DNA of 64,000 nt. Origin: an uncultured Parvibacter sp. (GTDB taxonomy: Bacteria > Actinomycetota > Coriobacteriia > Coriobacteriales > Eggerthellaceae). Positions 26,813-35,223 of the stretch are shown here, piece after piece; within the stretch, counting starts at the first letter, position 1; each line of letters starts with the position of its first letter. Location: contig CAJUNI010000003.1 in the NCBI GenBank assembly GCA_910587945.1, positions 1 to 64,000 on the forward strand, written 5' to 3'. The position numbers and the translations under genes were made by a program. Below the pieces are notes generated by a model. The model had not been told where the DNA came from. It was given only the letters and a program-made list of their open reading frames with translations, and did no database searches.

Positions 26813-27282
26813 TGAATACGTACTGCACCCACTGTCAGGATTCCACTCCTGTGACCATCAAACCCACGACCATCGCTATGAACGTCGATGGACTCACGAT
26901 TCAGTTCGAAGGCCAAATGGCTGTCTGCGACCAGTGTGGCCATGAGGCCACATCGCAAGACTGCCAGCAATACAATGGCAGACAGTTCAGAGCCGAGATC
27001 AACAAGCCGCGGCTCTTGAACCCCAAAGCGGCCCTTCACGCTCGCACTACACTGCACTTAAGTGCCGACTACGTGGCCCATTGCCTGAACATTCCTCTAG
27101 CTGTGTTTACAGCCATCGAAACTGGCGCTTGTGCTGTTACACCCAGTCAACTCAAAGCCCTCGCCACCATCTACCTGGTCGAGCCTGATGAACTGATCAA
27201 CCCCGATTTCACTGAACCAGGTACCTACCGCCGCGAAGTCGACGACCTCCGCCGGTATGTCCGTCGAAGCACCAAGACATAA
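26812..27282 (+). CDS. MqsA/YgiT-like regulator: N-terminal zinc ribbon plus C-terminal HTH
   Basis: A 156-residue protein. The N-terminal zinc site has CTHC near the start and CDQCG at about residue 39. This is followed by a linker and an HTH_3-like domain at about 80-130 (LSADYVAHCLNIPLAVFTAIETGACAV, LKALATIYLVEPDEL). This two-domain order is that of MqsA/YgiT-type antitoxin repressors. It is translationally coupled to the 108-residue protein upstream. A perfect palindrome at 26401-26417 is the likely operator, so the unit is probably autoregulated. A bidirectional hairpin follows at 27286. Confidence 0.75.
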   Translation: MNTYCTHCQDSTPVTIKPTTIAMNVDGLTIQFEGQMAVCDQCGHEATSQDCQQYNGRQFRAEINKPRLLNPKAALHARTTLHLSADYVAHCLNIPLAVFTAIETGACAVTPSQLKALATIYLVEPDELINPDFTEPGTYRREVDDLRRYVRRSTKT

Positions 27283-27285
27283 GAT

Positions 27286-27311
27286 AAGCCCCCTGTATTC
27301 ACAGGGGGCTT
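27286..27311 (+). terminator. Intrinsic terminator between convergent units
   Basis: Stem AAGCCCCCTGT/ACAGGGGGCTT with a 4 nt loop, followed by TTCTTTTTCTT on the plus strand. It ends the zinc-ribbon/HTH unit. On the minus strand it lies just after the coiled-coil gene (stop 27344) and may serve both. Confidence 0.85.
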
Positions 27312-27343
27312 TCTTTTTCTTCCTGGGGAAGGTCGAAAACAGA

Positions 27344-29434
27344 TTAAGCGACGATATTGGCGCCGACTGCACCACCGATAGCCAGAGAGCCCAGCATAAC
27401 CACGATATAACCGGCAAGCATAATCACATTCATACGAGCCCGAGCCGCGGTCATCGCATCCAGCTCATCGGTCAGGCGCGTGATCATCGCTGTCTGATCG
27501 GCATGAATTTGCGCATGACGGGCCTCAACGGCCATCTCAATGGAACCAGCACGCTCGTCAGCAGCCTGCGCGCGCTTCTCAGTGTCCGCCATGCGATCCT
27601 CAAGCTCGGTCACATGCTTGGAGTACACCGACTCGCGCATACGGGCGTCATCGGCAGCCTGAGTACGCAGACGCTCGATCTCGCTCTTCAGCGCCTCCTC
27701 GCGCTGCATGGCTTCACGACGCTCAGTCTCCAGCTTGCCATTCAGCTCATTACGCGTAGTCTCCAACGCCTTGAGCTGACGGTTCTCTTCATCGAGAACG
27801 CGAATGCGAATCAGTTCGTTCTCCTTCTCAGCGTCTGCAAACTGACGAATAGCCTCCAGATGACGCTTATACTCGACATCCTCCTTGTCGCGAGCAACCT
27901 GGTATTTAGCATTGATGAGCGAAAGAATTTCACTCGTGCCATGCTCCATCATCTTAGCCGCCATAGCACGGCGCTCATCATTCAGCTTGCGCATAGCGTC
28001 GCCGTGCTGGTTGCGAATGGACTCCTCAACCAGATCCTGCACACGAGCCAGCTCAAGGGCATGCTGCTCGCTGTAGCGACGCTTATAGGAAGCAGCCGCA
28101 GCATCAGAGGCCTCCTTTGCCACATTCTCAATGCTGGTGTTCCACTCGGCCTCGACCTCACTGCGCTGGCGCTCCACGTGCTCGCTGCGATGGGCTAGAG
28201 CCTCGCTCATCAGATCATCGACCAGCAGACGCTTGGAGCCGAACAAAGTATCAGCGTCATCGATATCCAGGCTCTTAGCCACACGCTGAGCCAGGAGACC
28301 GCACTGCTCCATAAACTCAGCGCGAGCAGCGCGAATGTTCTCGTCATGCAGACGAGCAAGCTCGGTATTAGCCACTCGGCTCATATCAGACAGCTGGTCG
28401 GCCAGCCAACCATCACCGCGGTCAGTCGGGAACGGAATGAACTCGTTATTGCAGACGAACATAGCATCGAAGGCATCCATCGGAGTCTCGATATCCAGAT
28501 CGCCCGAATAAAACACACGATTCACCGTCTTGGTGTACGCCTCTTCAGCGGCACCGGCAGCCTCCTCGATGTCAGTGAGATCCATCACGTCAGACTCGGC
28601 CTCAGCCTCGTCCTCCTCGTCGGCGACATCGTAGTCGTCATATACAGGCATCTCATCCTCGAACATCGACTCGTCCATGGGAGTAGAATCATTGCCCCAC
28701 CCACCATTGCCGAAATCCAGGTCCTCCTCATAAGAGTAGGCCGTGGTCTCGATCTCGGCTTCAGGCTCGAACGGAGCCGCAGGCTCAGGCTCACCGCCGA
28801 ACATGTCAACATCGTCCATGGCAGGCACGTCCTCAACGACGGGCTCTTCAGCGACCACCGGTTCGAACACCTCAGTCGGCACCATCGGTTCGGGCGCCTC
28901 CACGCCCGCAAGCACAGCAGCGGAAACGGTGCCCGCCACACAGGCCTTCGCCTGCGCGAAGGTCAGCTCGGCATCCAGGTCACCCTCGCACGAGCGCCCG
29001 GTCATCGGAATCGGCACTGTGTAAGGGTGGTACTTCGCCCCAACAAGCATCGGGAACTCTTCCATAGCCTCCAGCGTGCGCTCAGAAGGAATGAAACAGA
29101 TCAGCTCATTGTCAAGCAGGGTCTTGGTGATCATCACATCGATAGCACCATGATTGATGGCCTCGATGAGCGACCCCTTATCTTCGTTCTTCTTGTCCTT
29201 TTCAGTGAGCCCGCCGATTTCAGCGGTGTTGAGAAGCCAGCCCAGATAGCGCACGCCATCCGGAGCCTCGAACTTGAGATTGGGGCTCTCCTGGAAGGTA
29301 GCCAGTGCACTCTCAAGAACGCTCTCGCGCAGCACCTTGCACATGTGGCCGCGCTTCTTCTTGGTGGCCGGAGCAGCCGCCGTCTCTGCGGCATGCTTGC
29401 CCTCGTTGCCCTTTTTAACGAATCCGAATGCCAT
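27344..29434 (-). CDS. Large tail-anchored coiled-coil protein (696 aa)
   Basis: Starts at ATG 29434 (MAFGFVKKGNEGKHA) with AGAGAGGAT upstream. Residues 1-190 are a globular domain (LESALATFQESPNLKFE, AINHGAIDVMITKTLL, ELICFIPSERTLEAME). Residues 190-300 are very acidic and Pro/Glu rich. Residues 330-660 are an almost continuous heptad-rich coiled coil. The last 25 residues form one membrane helix (VIMLAGYIVVMLGSLAIGG), so the protein is anchored by its C-terminal tail with the bulk in the cytoplasm. It probably acts as a scaffold at the membrane beside the Clp-like ATPase encoded just upstream. I do not recognise the N-terminal domain. An extended -10 promoter lies at 29537. Confidence 0.7.
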   Translation of the reverse strand: MAFGFVKKGNEGKHAAETAAAPATKKKRGHMCKVLRESVLESALATFQESPNLKFEAPDGVRYLGWLLNTAEIGGLTEKDKKNEDKGSLIEAINHGAIDVMITKTLLDNELICFIPSERTLEAMEEFPMLVGAKYHPYTVPIPMTGRSCEGDLDAELTFAQAKACVAGTVSAAVLAGVEAPEPMVPTEVFEPVVAEEPVVEDVPAMDDVDMFGGEPEPAAPFEPEAEIETTAYSYEEDLDFGNGGWGNDSTPMDESMFEDEMPVYDDYDVADEEDEAEAESDVMDLTDIEEAAGAAEEAYTKTVNRVFYSGDLDIETPMDAFDAMFVCNNEFIPFPTDRGDGWLADQLSDMSRVANTELARLHDENIRAARAEFMEQCGLLAQRVAKSLDIDDADTLFGSKRLLVDDLMSEALAHRSEHVERQRSEVEAEWNTSIENVAKEASDAAAASYKRRYSEQHALELARVQDLVEESIRNQHGDAMRKLNDERRAMAAKMMEHGTSEILSLINAKYQVARDKEDVEYKRHLEAIRQFADAEKENELIRIRVLDEENRQLKALETTRNELNGKLETERREAMQREEALKSEIERLRTQAADDARMRESVYSKHVTELEDRMADTEKRAQAADERAGSIEMAVEARHAQIHADQTAMITRLTDELDAMTAARARMNVIMLAGYIVVMLGSLAIGGAVGANIVA

Positions 29435-29536
29435 GTCGATATCCTCTCTTATCCGATCTTCCCCTGGAAGGGCATCCTACCCATATCCATTGACGCTCGG
29501 AGCCACCCGTCGACCCCAAATACGTGCTTGGTGATT

Positions 29537-29545
29537 AGTATACCA
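29537..29545 (-). promoter_or_regulatory. Extended -10 promoter of the coiled-coil gene
   Basis: Minus strand TGGTATACT, identical to the motifs at 1752 and 4098, 103 nt before the ATG at 29434. Confidence 0.5.
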
Positions 29546-29553
29546 TCGAAATG

Positions 29554-32211
29554 CTACCGCGCAGCCGACACTTTTACATGAGCCTCGGAAACCAAGCGCT
29601 CTTTGTTCTCGTAGGTCATCTCACCTTCGATCTGAACATTCACGCGCTTGTGCTCAGGATGCTCGTTAATGAACTTCGCTACCGCGCACGTCACCTCGGA
29701 ATCCATCTTAGTCATGATTGCGCGGGCGCCACCAGCATCTGAGTCCGTGGTGAGCATGTCCTCGGTAAGGTAATCCACCACCTTGCCGCTGATGAAGAGC
29801 TTCACACCGTGCACGTCAAGCACCCGCTCCTTCAGCGCCATAAGACGGGATTTCGCAATCCGCTTCATGGTGTCGCGGGACAAAGGCTGAAACGGCACGA
29901 TACAGTCGATACGACCGAGCAGCTCAGGCGGGAACCGATCTGCACCCGTGGTCGCCACCAGCGACTTGCGAATAAGCGCTTCATAGCGAGCAAGCTCCTT
30001 ACCGCTGCCCGTGTCATCAGCCGCATACTGGGCGATGTCCTTGTAGATCTCACTACCGGCATTGGTCGTGAGAACGATGTAGGTGTTCACAAAGCTCACC
30101 ACACGACCGTTCACATCTGTCAGCCGACCATCGTCCAGCACCTGCAACAGAAGACGACTCACACTTGCGCATGCCTTCTCGATCTCATCGAGAAGCACCA
30201 CGCAATAAGGCCGCGCCCACACCCGATCGGTAAGCTCTTGGCGGAACCGGTCGAGCGACTCAGGGTTGGCATACTCGGACATATCGAAGCGCACCAGAGA
30301 GCGGTCATTGTCGTTGAACAGAATGCGCGCCAACTGTTTGGTAAGCTCGGTGTTGTGCGTTACCACGAAGTCCCCTGTGAGGTACAAATGAGCGCTCGTG
30401 TACGGTTCATCCAGATAGATGCAGCGCATACCCACGCGCTCATCGGTCTTCTTAACACTCACAATGCGCAGCCAACCCTCATCAGGCAGCTCCCCGTGGG
30501 CCATAGCCTCACCGCAGGCCATACCGGCCTCCACCGTGCAGCACATACCCTCATAATCCTCGTGCTTGCCGTTCACCGCCACGCGCACCGTTGCATGCCC
30601 GTCTTCATGAATACTCGAACCCAGTACGCGGGCCTTCCAACCAAGAGAGCGAGCGCAGAACAGCGCTGCCTCGACAGCACCTTCATGCACGTCCAGCACA
30701 TAGGCGCCTTCGATCTCATCGTCGATGTTAACCTCGCAACGAATGCGACCATTACCACCAGCAGATAGCCCCGCCCACATGCGTTTGCGCTGGAGTATCG
30801 AACCGATGCAAGCATCGATCGGATCACCGTAGTCGCACACACCGAACTGTGCGAGCATCATACCTGCCTGGTAAAACTTCGAGCCGGGCACATCGGACTC
30901 GGGAAACCGCGCCGGGCTTGCCAAAGGCAGCACCAAATTCATGCCCGCTTCCATCATGGATGCCAGTACCTCGGTGGACTCGTCATGATCGTGCATGAAC
31001 AGACGCCCATTGCGCACCTCGCCCACGCACCACAGGTGATCACCCGCACAGCGCACCACCTGGCCGTCATCAAGCGTCAACTCCCAACAGATAAGATCCC
31101 CCGTCTGCGGGAACACACCACCGACGCGGCACTCGCGCCCATCAGGGGTGTACACCCAGTCACCCTCACGCAGATGACCCAGAGGACGGCGGCTCGGCAG
31201 AGGGTCTCCAGCCTTACGCATGACCATGAGGTCATCGTCAGCAATGGCCTTGCCCGAACCCGTAGAACCCGTCAGAAGCATCGTGGCCATCGGTTTGGTC
31301 TTATCGTTCAAGTCTGCCACGCACAACTGTAGACGCTTGGCCACTGCCATCGTGGCATAGTCCTGAGCAAAGACGTGACGGTCGAGCTCCGACTTGATGG
31401 CCGTCGCATCGACGTTCATGGCCACGTTCACGCCCTCAGACTCATAGATGCAGCGGGCCAGAAGATCCGCCGTCATGCCCTCACCAGTGCGACGATGCCA
31501 ACCCACCATCTGATCAAGCATCAGAATGGACTTACGAGGCTGGGCATTAGAGGGTACATATCGGTTCGTATACTCATAAATGAGATGGAACAGCGAATCA
31601 TCGTGGAACAGGCCCGCGACATCATAGCGCTCAGCCATACCCTTCATGATGGCAACGCACGTGTCCTCATCAGGCTCGGGCACGTTCACGCGGTGCAGAC
31701 GCTCCACCAAAGGCTGGTTTGGAGCAATGTGTTCGCGGAACTCGGCAAACGTCGTTGCCGCCGCCACGCGAATGCCGCGGGTGCCAGAGTCGGCCAGAAG
31801 CGGCTTCAATGCCTCCACCGCAGCGGCCGACAGCTGGACAATCTGATGGAACTCGTCGATGAAAAGAACAATCTCATGCCCGCGAGATGCCTCCTCGGCA
31901 GCCTCGTCGAACATGATCTTGAGCAGCGCGGCCATCTCATCGGGATTCTGAATATCTGCAATCATACGGGCCAGATCGACCTCAAGATAATCCCGCTCAG
32001 GGTCTTCCAGCATACAGCCTTGCATCAATGCGGTCTTACCTGAGCCGGCAGGCGCGAGCAAAATCACGTTGCACAACTCGGGTCGTGAAAACGACGCCAT
32101 GATGGTATTGATGATCTTCTCCCGACCCAACAGGGGCCGCTGCATAGGGCGCAACGGCGCCGTATACCGTTTGAGCACGGAAGTCTCCGTGCCCGCCATT
32201 TCCTCAGACAT
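29554..32211 (-). CDS. Clp/Hsp100-type AAA+ ATPase interrupted by an intein
   Basis: Precursor of 885 residues starting at ATG 32211 (MSEEMAGTETSVLKRY, GGAG 8 nt upstream). The first AAA+ module has Walker A LAPAGSGKT and Walker B LFIDEFHQI. The second has Walker A TGSTGSGK/T, Walker B VVLLDEIEKA and a TTNAGS sensor, then a C-terminal small domain. This is the ClpB/ClpC layout without the N-terminal Clp-N domain. The ClpP-docking loop is also not evident, so it may remodel rather than feed a protease. A 299-residue intein (30352-31248) splits the second Walker A between Lys and Thr. After splicing the ATPase is about 586 residues. It may unfold or remodel conjugation or polymerase substrates. 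An extended -10 lies at 32289. Confidence 0.88.
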   Translation of the reverse strand: MSEEMAGTETSVLKRYTAPLRPMQRPLLGREKIINTIMASFSRPELCNVILLAPAGSGKTALMQGCMLEDPERDYLEVDLARMIADIQNPDEMAALLKIMFDEAAEEASRGHEIVLFIDEFHQIVQLSAAAVEALKPLLADSGTRGIRVAAATTFAEFREHIAPNQPLVERLHRVNVPEPDEDTCVAIMKGMAERYDVAGLFHDDSLFHLIYEYTNRYVPSNAQPRKSILMLDQMVGWHRRTGEGMTADLLARCIYESEGVNVAMNVDATAIKSELDRHVFAQDYATMAVAKRLQLCVADLNDKTKPMATMLLTGSTGSGKAIADDDLMVMRKAGDPLPSRRPLGHLREGDWVYTPDGRECRVGGVFPQTGDLICWELTLDDGQVVRCAGDHLWCVGEVRNGRLFMHDHDESTEVLASMMEAGMNLVLPLASPARFPESDVPGSKFYQAGMMLAQFGVCDYGDPIDACIGSILQRKRMWAGLSAGGNGRIRCEVNIDDEIEGAYVLDVHEGAVEAALFCARSLGWKARVLGSSIHEDGHATVRVAVNGKHEDYEGMCCTVEAGMACGEAMAHGELPDEGWLRIVSVKKTDERVGMRCIYLDEPYTSAHLYLTGDFVVTHNTELTKQLARILFNDNDRSLVRFDMSEYANPESLDRFRQELTDRVWARPYCVVLLDEIEKACASVSRLLLQVLDDGRLTDVNGRVVSFVNTYIVLTTNAGSEIYKDIAQYAADDTGSGKELARYEALIRKSLVATTGADRFPPELLGRIDCIVPFQPLSRDTMKRIAKSRLMALKERVLDVHGVKLFISGKVVDYLTEDMLTTDSDAGGARAIMTKMDSEVTCAVAKFINEHPEHKRVNVQIEGEMTYENKERLVSEAHVKVSAAR
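30352..31248 (-). other. Intein in the second Walker A motif of the Clp-like ATPase
   Basis: A 299-residue in-frame insertion between GSTGSGK and TELTKQLA. Block A is AIADDDLMVM with Ala as residue 1 (not Cys or Ser). The N-terminal block B has CAGDHLWCVG. The C-terminal block reads HLYLTGDFVVTHN followed by Thr (+1). Ala1 with His-Asn/Thr suggests the class that attacks the junction directly with the +1 nucleophile. The middle 120 residues (GSKFYQAGMMLAQFG...) show no clear LAGLIDADG pair, so any endonuclease is probably degenerate. Confidence 0.88.
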
Positions 32212-32288
32212 AATGCATCTCCGTAAATCCCCTTGAGAACGAAAACGCCACCCCGCAGCGCTCCATTCGATTATTTTCTCACAAAAAC

Positions 32289-32297
32289 AGAATACCA
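32289..32297 (-). promoter_or_regulatory. Extended -10 promoter of the Clp-like ATPase gene
   Basis: Minus strand TGGTATTCT, 78 nt before the ATG at 32211 and directly downstream of the terminator at 32324-32345. Confidence 0.45.
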
Positions 32298-32323
32298 GAT
32301 GAAAACCCCTGACACAATAAAAA

Positions 32324-32345
32324 GACCGCCCCCGAAGGGGCGGTC
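32324..32345 (-). terminator. Intrinsic terminator after the 209-residue gene
   Basis: Stem GACCGCCCC/GGGGCGGTC with a TTCG loop on the minus strand, followed by TTTTTATTG. It closes the unit that includes the relaxase. Confidence 0.85.
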
Positions 32346-32381
32346 GCACATCTCCGACAGATTGACTTGCTGTCAATGCTG

Positions 32382-33011
32382 TTAGCAAATCTCGGGACCC
32401 TGATCCTCCACGACCTGCTCGACCTCGGCGGTCTCCTCAACCTCATCCACCGGGATCTCGGCAGCGCGTTCAGCAGCCTTGTCAGCGTTGTACTTCTGCC
32501 AAGCGGCATCGCGCACAGCGTTGGCAGTCTCAAGCACGGCAGGCTCAAAGGGCGGGAAGCCCTCGGCGGCACGGTCAAACGCATTCACGTGGCCTTCCTT
32601 GGTGTTCGGCAGGATCTTGCCAGTACCTTCGTTCTTGAACAGGTCGGCCTTGACGCCGCCGATAAACACATGACCGCGCTCATCGGTAAAGGTCTCGCCC
32701 ATCTCCTGGAGCATCTCCACCTGGCCCACAGTCAGGTTCACGATACGGTCCTGAATACGACGGGTCTGACCCTCGTTCTGGCGGTCGGGAACCTCGACCA
32801 GACGGGTGTTCAGCCAGGGATTGGTGTCAGCAGTCTGCTCGCCGGAAAGCACCTTCTCCGGATCGAGATTGGTCTGATCCACCATCGGGATGCAACCGAT
32901 GTGGGTCACCTTGTCGGGCTCAGCCTTGCTGAACTTGCGCTGACCGTAGCTGTTCGCCACTTCAATGATGAGCGGAACCTGAGTCCAAGAGCCCTTACCA
33001 GTGAGATTCAT
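32382..33011 (-). CDS. Unrecognised protein (209 aa) downstream of the relaxase
   Basis: Start ATG 33011 with a strong RBS (CAGGAGG 6 nt upstream). It begins MNLTGKGSWTQVPLIIEVAN and is soluble with no signal peptide. The N-terminal half is beta-rich (THIGCIPMVDQTNLD, VNLTVGQVEMLQEMG, RGHVFIGGVKADLF), and the last 40 residues are acidic and Glu/Val rich (EIPVDEVEETAEVEQVVED). A terminator follows. A candidate -10 (TATTAT) lies near 33070. Its position between relaxase and ATPase makes a DNA-processing role likely, but no family is recognised. Confidence 0.6.
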   Translation of the reverse strand: MNLTGKGSWTQVPLIIEVANSYGQRKFSKAEPDKVTHIGCIPMVDQTNLDPEKVLSGEQTADTNPWLNTRLVEVPDRQNEGQTRRIQDRIVNLTVGQVEMLQEMGETFTDERGHVFIGGVKADLFKNEGTGKILPNTKEGHVNAFDRAAEGFPPFEPAVLETANAVRDAAWQKYNADKAAERAAEIPVDEVEETAEVEQVVEDQGPEIC

Positions 33012-33120
33012 AACTTGCCTCCTGTGCAAATAGCGGCCTCGCCCCTTCGCGAAACCTGATGAAAGCATAATAAATAGTAAGAATGCTACTCGTCAAATCG
33101 AAATCGGTGAGCGGAAAACG

Positions 33121-35211
33121 CTAAGCCAAGCCCTCGTCCTCCATTTCCTGCACCACTGCAGCCACCTGCGTTTGAATCGCAGCTTCCACAGCCGGTTTCA
33201 AATCACGATCCAGACGCACGGTAGACGAGCGCTTTGTCTTGCCTGCCGCAGCCACCCGCTCGCTTTTGAGCAGGTACGTCTCGGAAATCGCATCGGCCAT
33301 CCTCGTCATGGCCTTGACATCTGCCGTGGGCAACTTCAAACCTGCAGCGCTCTGTCCTGTGTCGCGAAGGTAATCCATAGCACCCACCAAAGCTGCACGC
33401 CGCTTCTCAGCCGCCTCAACGAATCGCTCAGCATTGCGCTTCGAGATACGGGCATCATACGGGAAGTCCCACCCCAGATGATGCACATCCAGCGCCTTAA
33501 CATCATCGAATGGCGCCAACTCTACGCTCCGCGTGCACCCCTCACCGTCAAGCTCCAAACCATCCTCAGACAGCTTGAACGACAGATCCTCCTCCATCTT
33601 CTCCAGAGTGGTCTTCATGGCCTCAAGACGCGCCTCAAGCACGCTCGTGGATGTGACAGCGAAACGACCGCCCGCAACCCTGTACACCTCGCGACCATAG
33701 GCCTCAGCAGCATCGGCATCCATGCGTACCATAGACTTGTCAGCCATGATACCCTCGATGCCCGTCACAGCACGACGCTGCTCAGCCACCGCTTCCAAAT
33801 CCCGCTCCCATTTACTCACAGGAGGAATGAAGTTCAAGAAGTGCTGGTATTTGGCCATGCACCCCGTATGCCAATCCAACTCGCAGCGCAAATGCTCACC
33901 CCACGCCTCTGCGGCCTGGCTGCGCTGGGACGCCTCGAAGTCATCGAGTAGTGCCTTGTAACGCCTGCGCTCGCCCTTGTGGTGCTCCAAACGGGACGCA
34001 TACGAGCGCAAACGGAACCCGAACTCGGCCAAATCATCCTTCGTGGATGCTAATGCAGCCTCGTCAAAGGGCATCGACATCGCCTGCAGCATCGGCGTGC
34101 GCACCGGCATGTCGGTCTTCTCCATGCCTTTCAAAAGCTGGTAGACCCCATCCATGCACTCACGACGCAGCCTGTCTCGCCCCCCCTCAATGAGCTTCAT
34201 ACGCTCGCGCTCAGAAAGCCCCTCGCGCTCCGCTCGGGCATTCGCATACTCTTCCACATCCCGCATCGCAGCAGGCCCCCCACTCTCGGGCATGGCCAGC
34301 GCCGTATCCACGATCTCAGCGAGGATGCGATTGGGCTTACGCATCTCCTTGCGGTTCGACCCTGCGCGCCACTGGCGCCGATCCTCGGGCAGACAAGCAA
34401 TGAGGAACTGCACCGCCCCCCGCTCTTGTGCCATACGATGTGTCAAACGTTTCATGAAGCAACGCGCATTGCGACGATCTCTCGTCACATTAGACGCCAT
34501 CTGTTTTACCGGAGACATAATAGCAAGCGTGTCGTCAATACCGCGGCGAAGCTCCTTCATGTCCCGCTGCGTAAGTTTACCCCGCTGGTTCCCATTCTTG
34601 GCCAAACGCCCAGGCCCATGATCCACGGCGCATAGATGACAATGAACATGCAGTGTGTCTACCTGGATAACACCCACGTAATCCAAGTCATCGAAATGCC
34701 GCCCGAGCCGCTCCATACCCTCCATGATGGCCAACCTGAGCTTCATCTGGTCGATGTTGCCCCGGTAGTCCCCGCGGCGCACCGCTTCAAAGTCAGCATC
34801 GATGACGCCCATCTCGCGCAGGTACTCCGCTTCAAACGAAATGACGGTTTTGAGCACCGTACAGCCGCGATCGAATGCCGCCTGGATGCGCTTGGAGCGG
34901 CGGTGCACCGCCTCATGGGACAAACTTGCGCACCCCGGCCCAAATGCGATACCTGCGTCCTTGTCCGCTGCGTCAAGGCCGTGAGCCAAATCCAGAGGCG
35001 TCACAGCAGCCTCGCAGGCATCTTCTCGTGCCATGTACCGCGTAATAAATGCATCAGCGTCATAGAGTCTAACAGGTGCCACATCCTCCACAGCCCCCTT
35101 ACGGGCCATATACCGCTCAACGTAAGAGCCGGGGGTAGACCCCCGGCTCCCTCCATTAGATGTAGGCTCTGAAAACTCATTGACAACCACAATGGATTGT
35201 TTCAGAGACAT
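33121..35211 (-). CDS. HUH relaxase of the MobL/MOBP type
   Basis: A 696-residue protein with ATG 35211 and TAGGGGG 8 nt upstream. The metal-binding HUH motif is H188-V-H190-C-H192 (VDTLHVHCHL), preceded by the SYVERYMARK and FITRYMARED blocks seen in MobL/MOBP2-like relaxases. The C-terminal 450 residues are helical and charged with no primase or helicase motif. It nicks the transfer origin and stays covalently bound to the 5' end during conjugation. Tyr30 (SYVERYM), Tyr34 and Tyr59 are candidate catalytic tyrosines; which is used cannot be decided here. A ribbon-helix-helix protein at 54178 and the gap beside it are the probable relaxosome partner and oriT, 19 kb away. A short sequence of 12 bp separates it from the upstream gene. 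Confidence 0.8.
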   Translation of the reverse strand: MSLKQSIVVVNEFSEPTSNGGSRGSTPGSYVERYMARKGAVEDVAPVRLYDADAFITRYMAREDACEAAVTPLDLAHGLDAADKDAGIAFGPGCASLSHEAVHRRSKRIQAAFDRGCTVLKTVISFEAEYLREMGVIDADFEAVRRGDYRGNIDQMKLRLAIMEGMERLGRHFDDLDYVGVIQVDTLHVHCHLCAVDHGPGRLAKNGNQRGKLTQRDMKELRRGIDDTLAIMSPVKQMASNVTRDRRNARCFMKRLTHRMAQERGAVQFLIACLPEDRRQWRAGSNRKEMRKPNRILAEIVDTALAMPESGGPAAMRDVEEYANARAEREGLSERERMKLIEGGRDRLRRECMDGVYQLLKGMEKTDMPVRTPMLQAMSMPFDEAALASTKDDLAEFGFRLRSYASRLEHHKGERRRYKALLDDFEASQRSQAAEAWGEHLRCELDWHTGCMAKYQHFLNFIPPVSKWERDLEAVAEQRRAVTGIEGIMADKSMVRMDADAAEAYGREVYRVAGGRFAVTSTSVLEARLEAMKTTLEKMEEDLSFKLSEDGLELDGEGCTRSVELAPFDDVKALDVHHLGWDFPYDARISKRNAERFVEAAEKRRAALVGAMDYLRDTGQSAAGLKLPTADVKAMTRMADAISETYLLKSERVAAAGKTKRSSTVRLDRDLKPAVEAAIQTQVAAVVQEMEDEGLA

Positions 35212-35223
35212 CGGTTAAACCCC

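Noticed and set aside
26486..27282. Firm naming of the pair as MqsRA toxin-antitoxin
   Set aside because: Only the second protein resembles MqsA. The first protein shows no MqsR features, so the toxin call is not supported.
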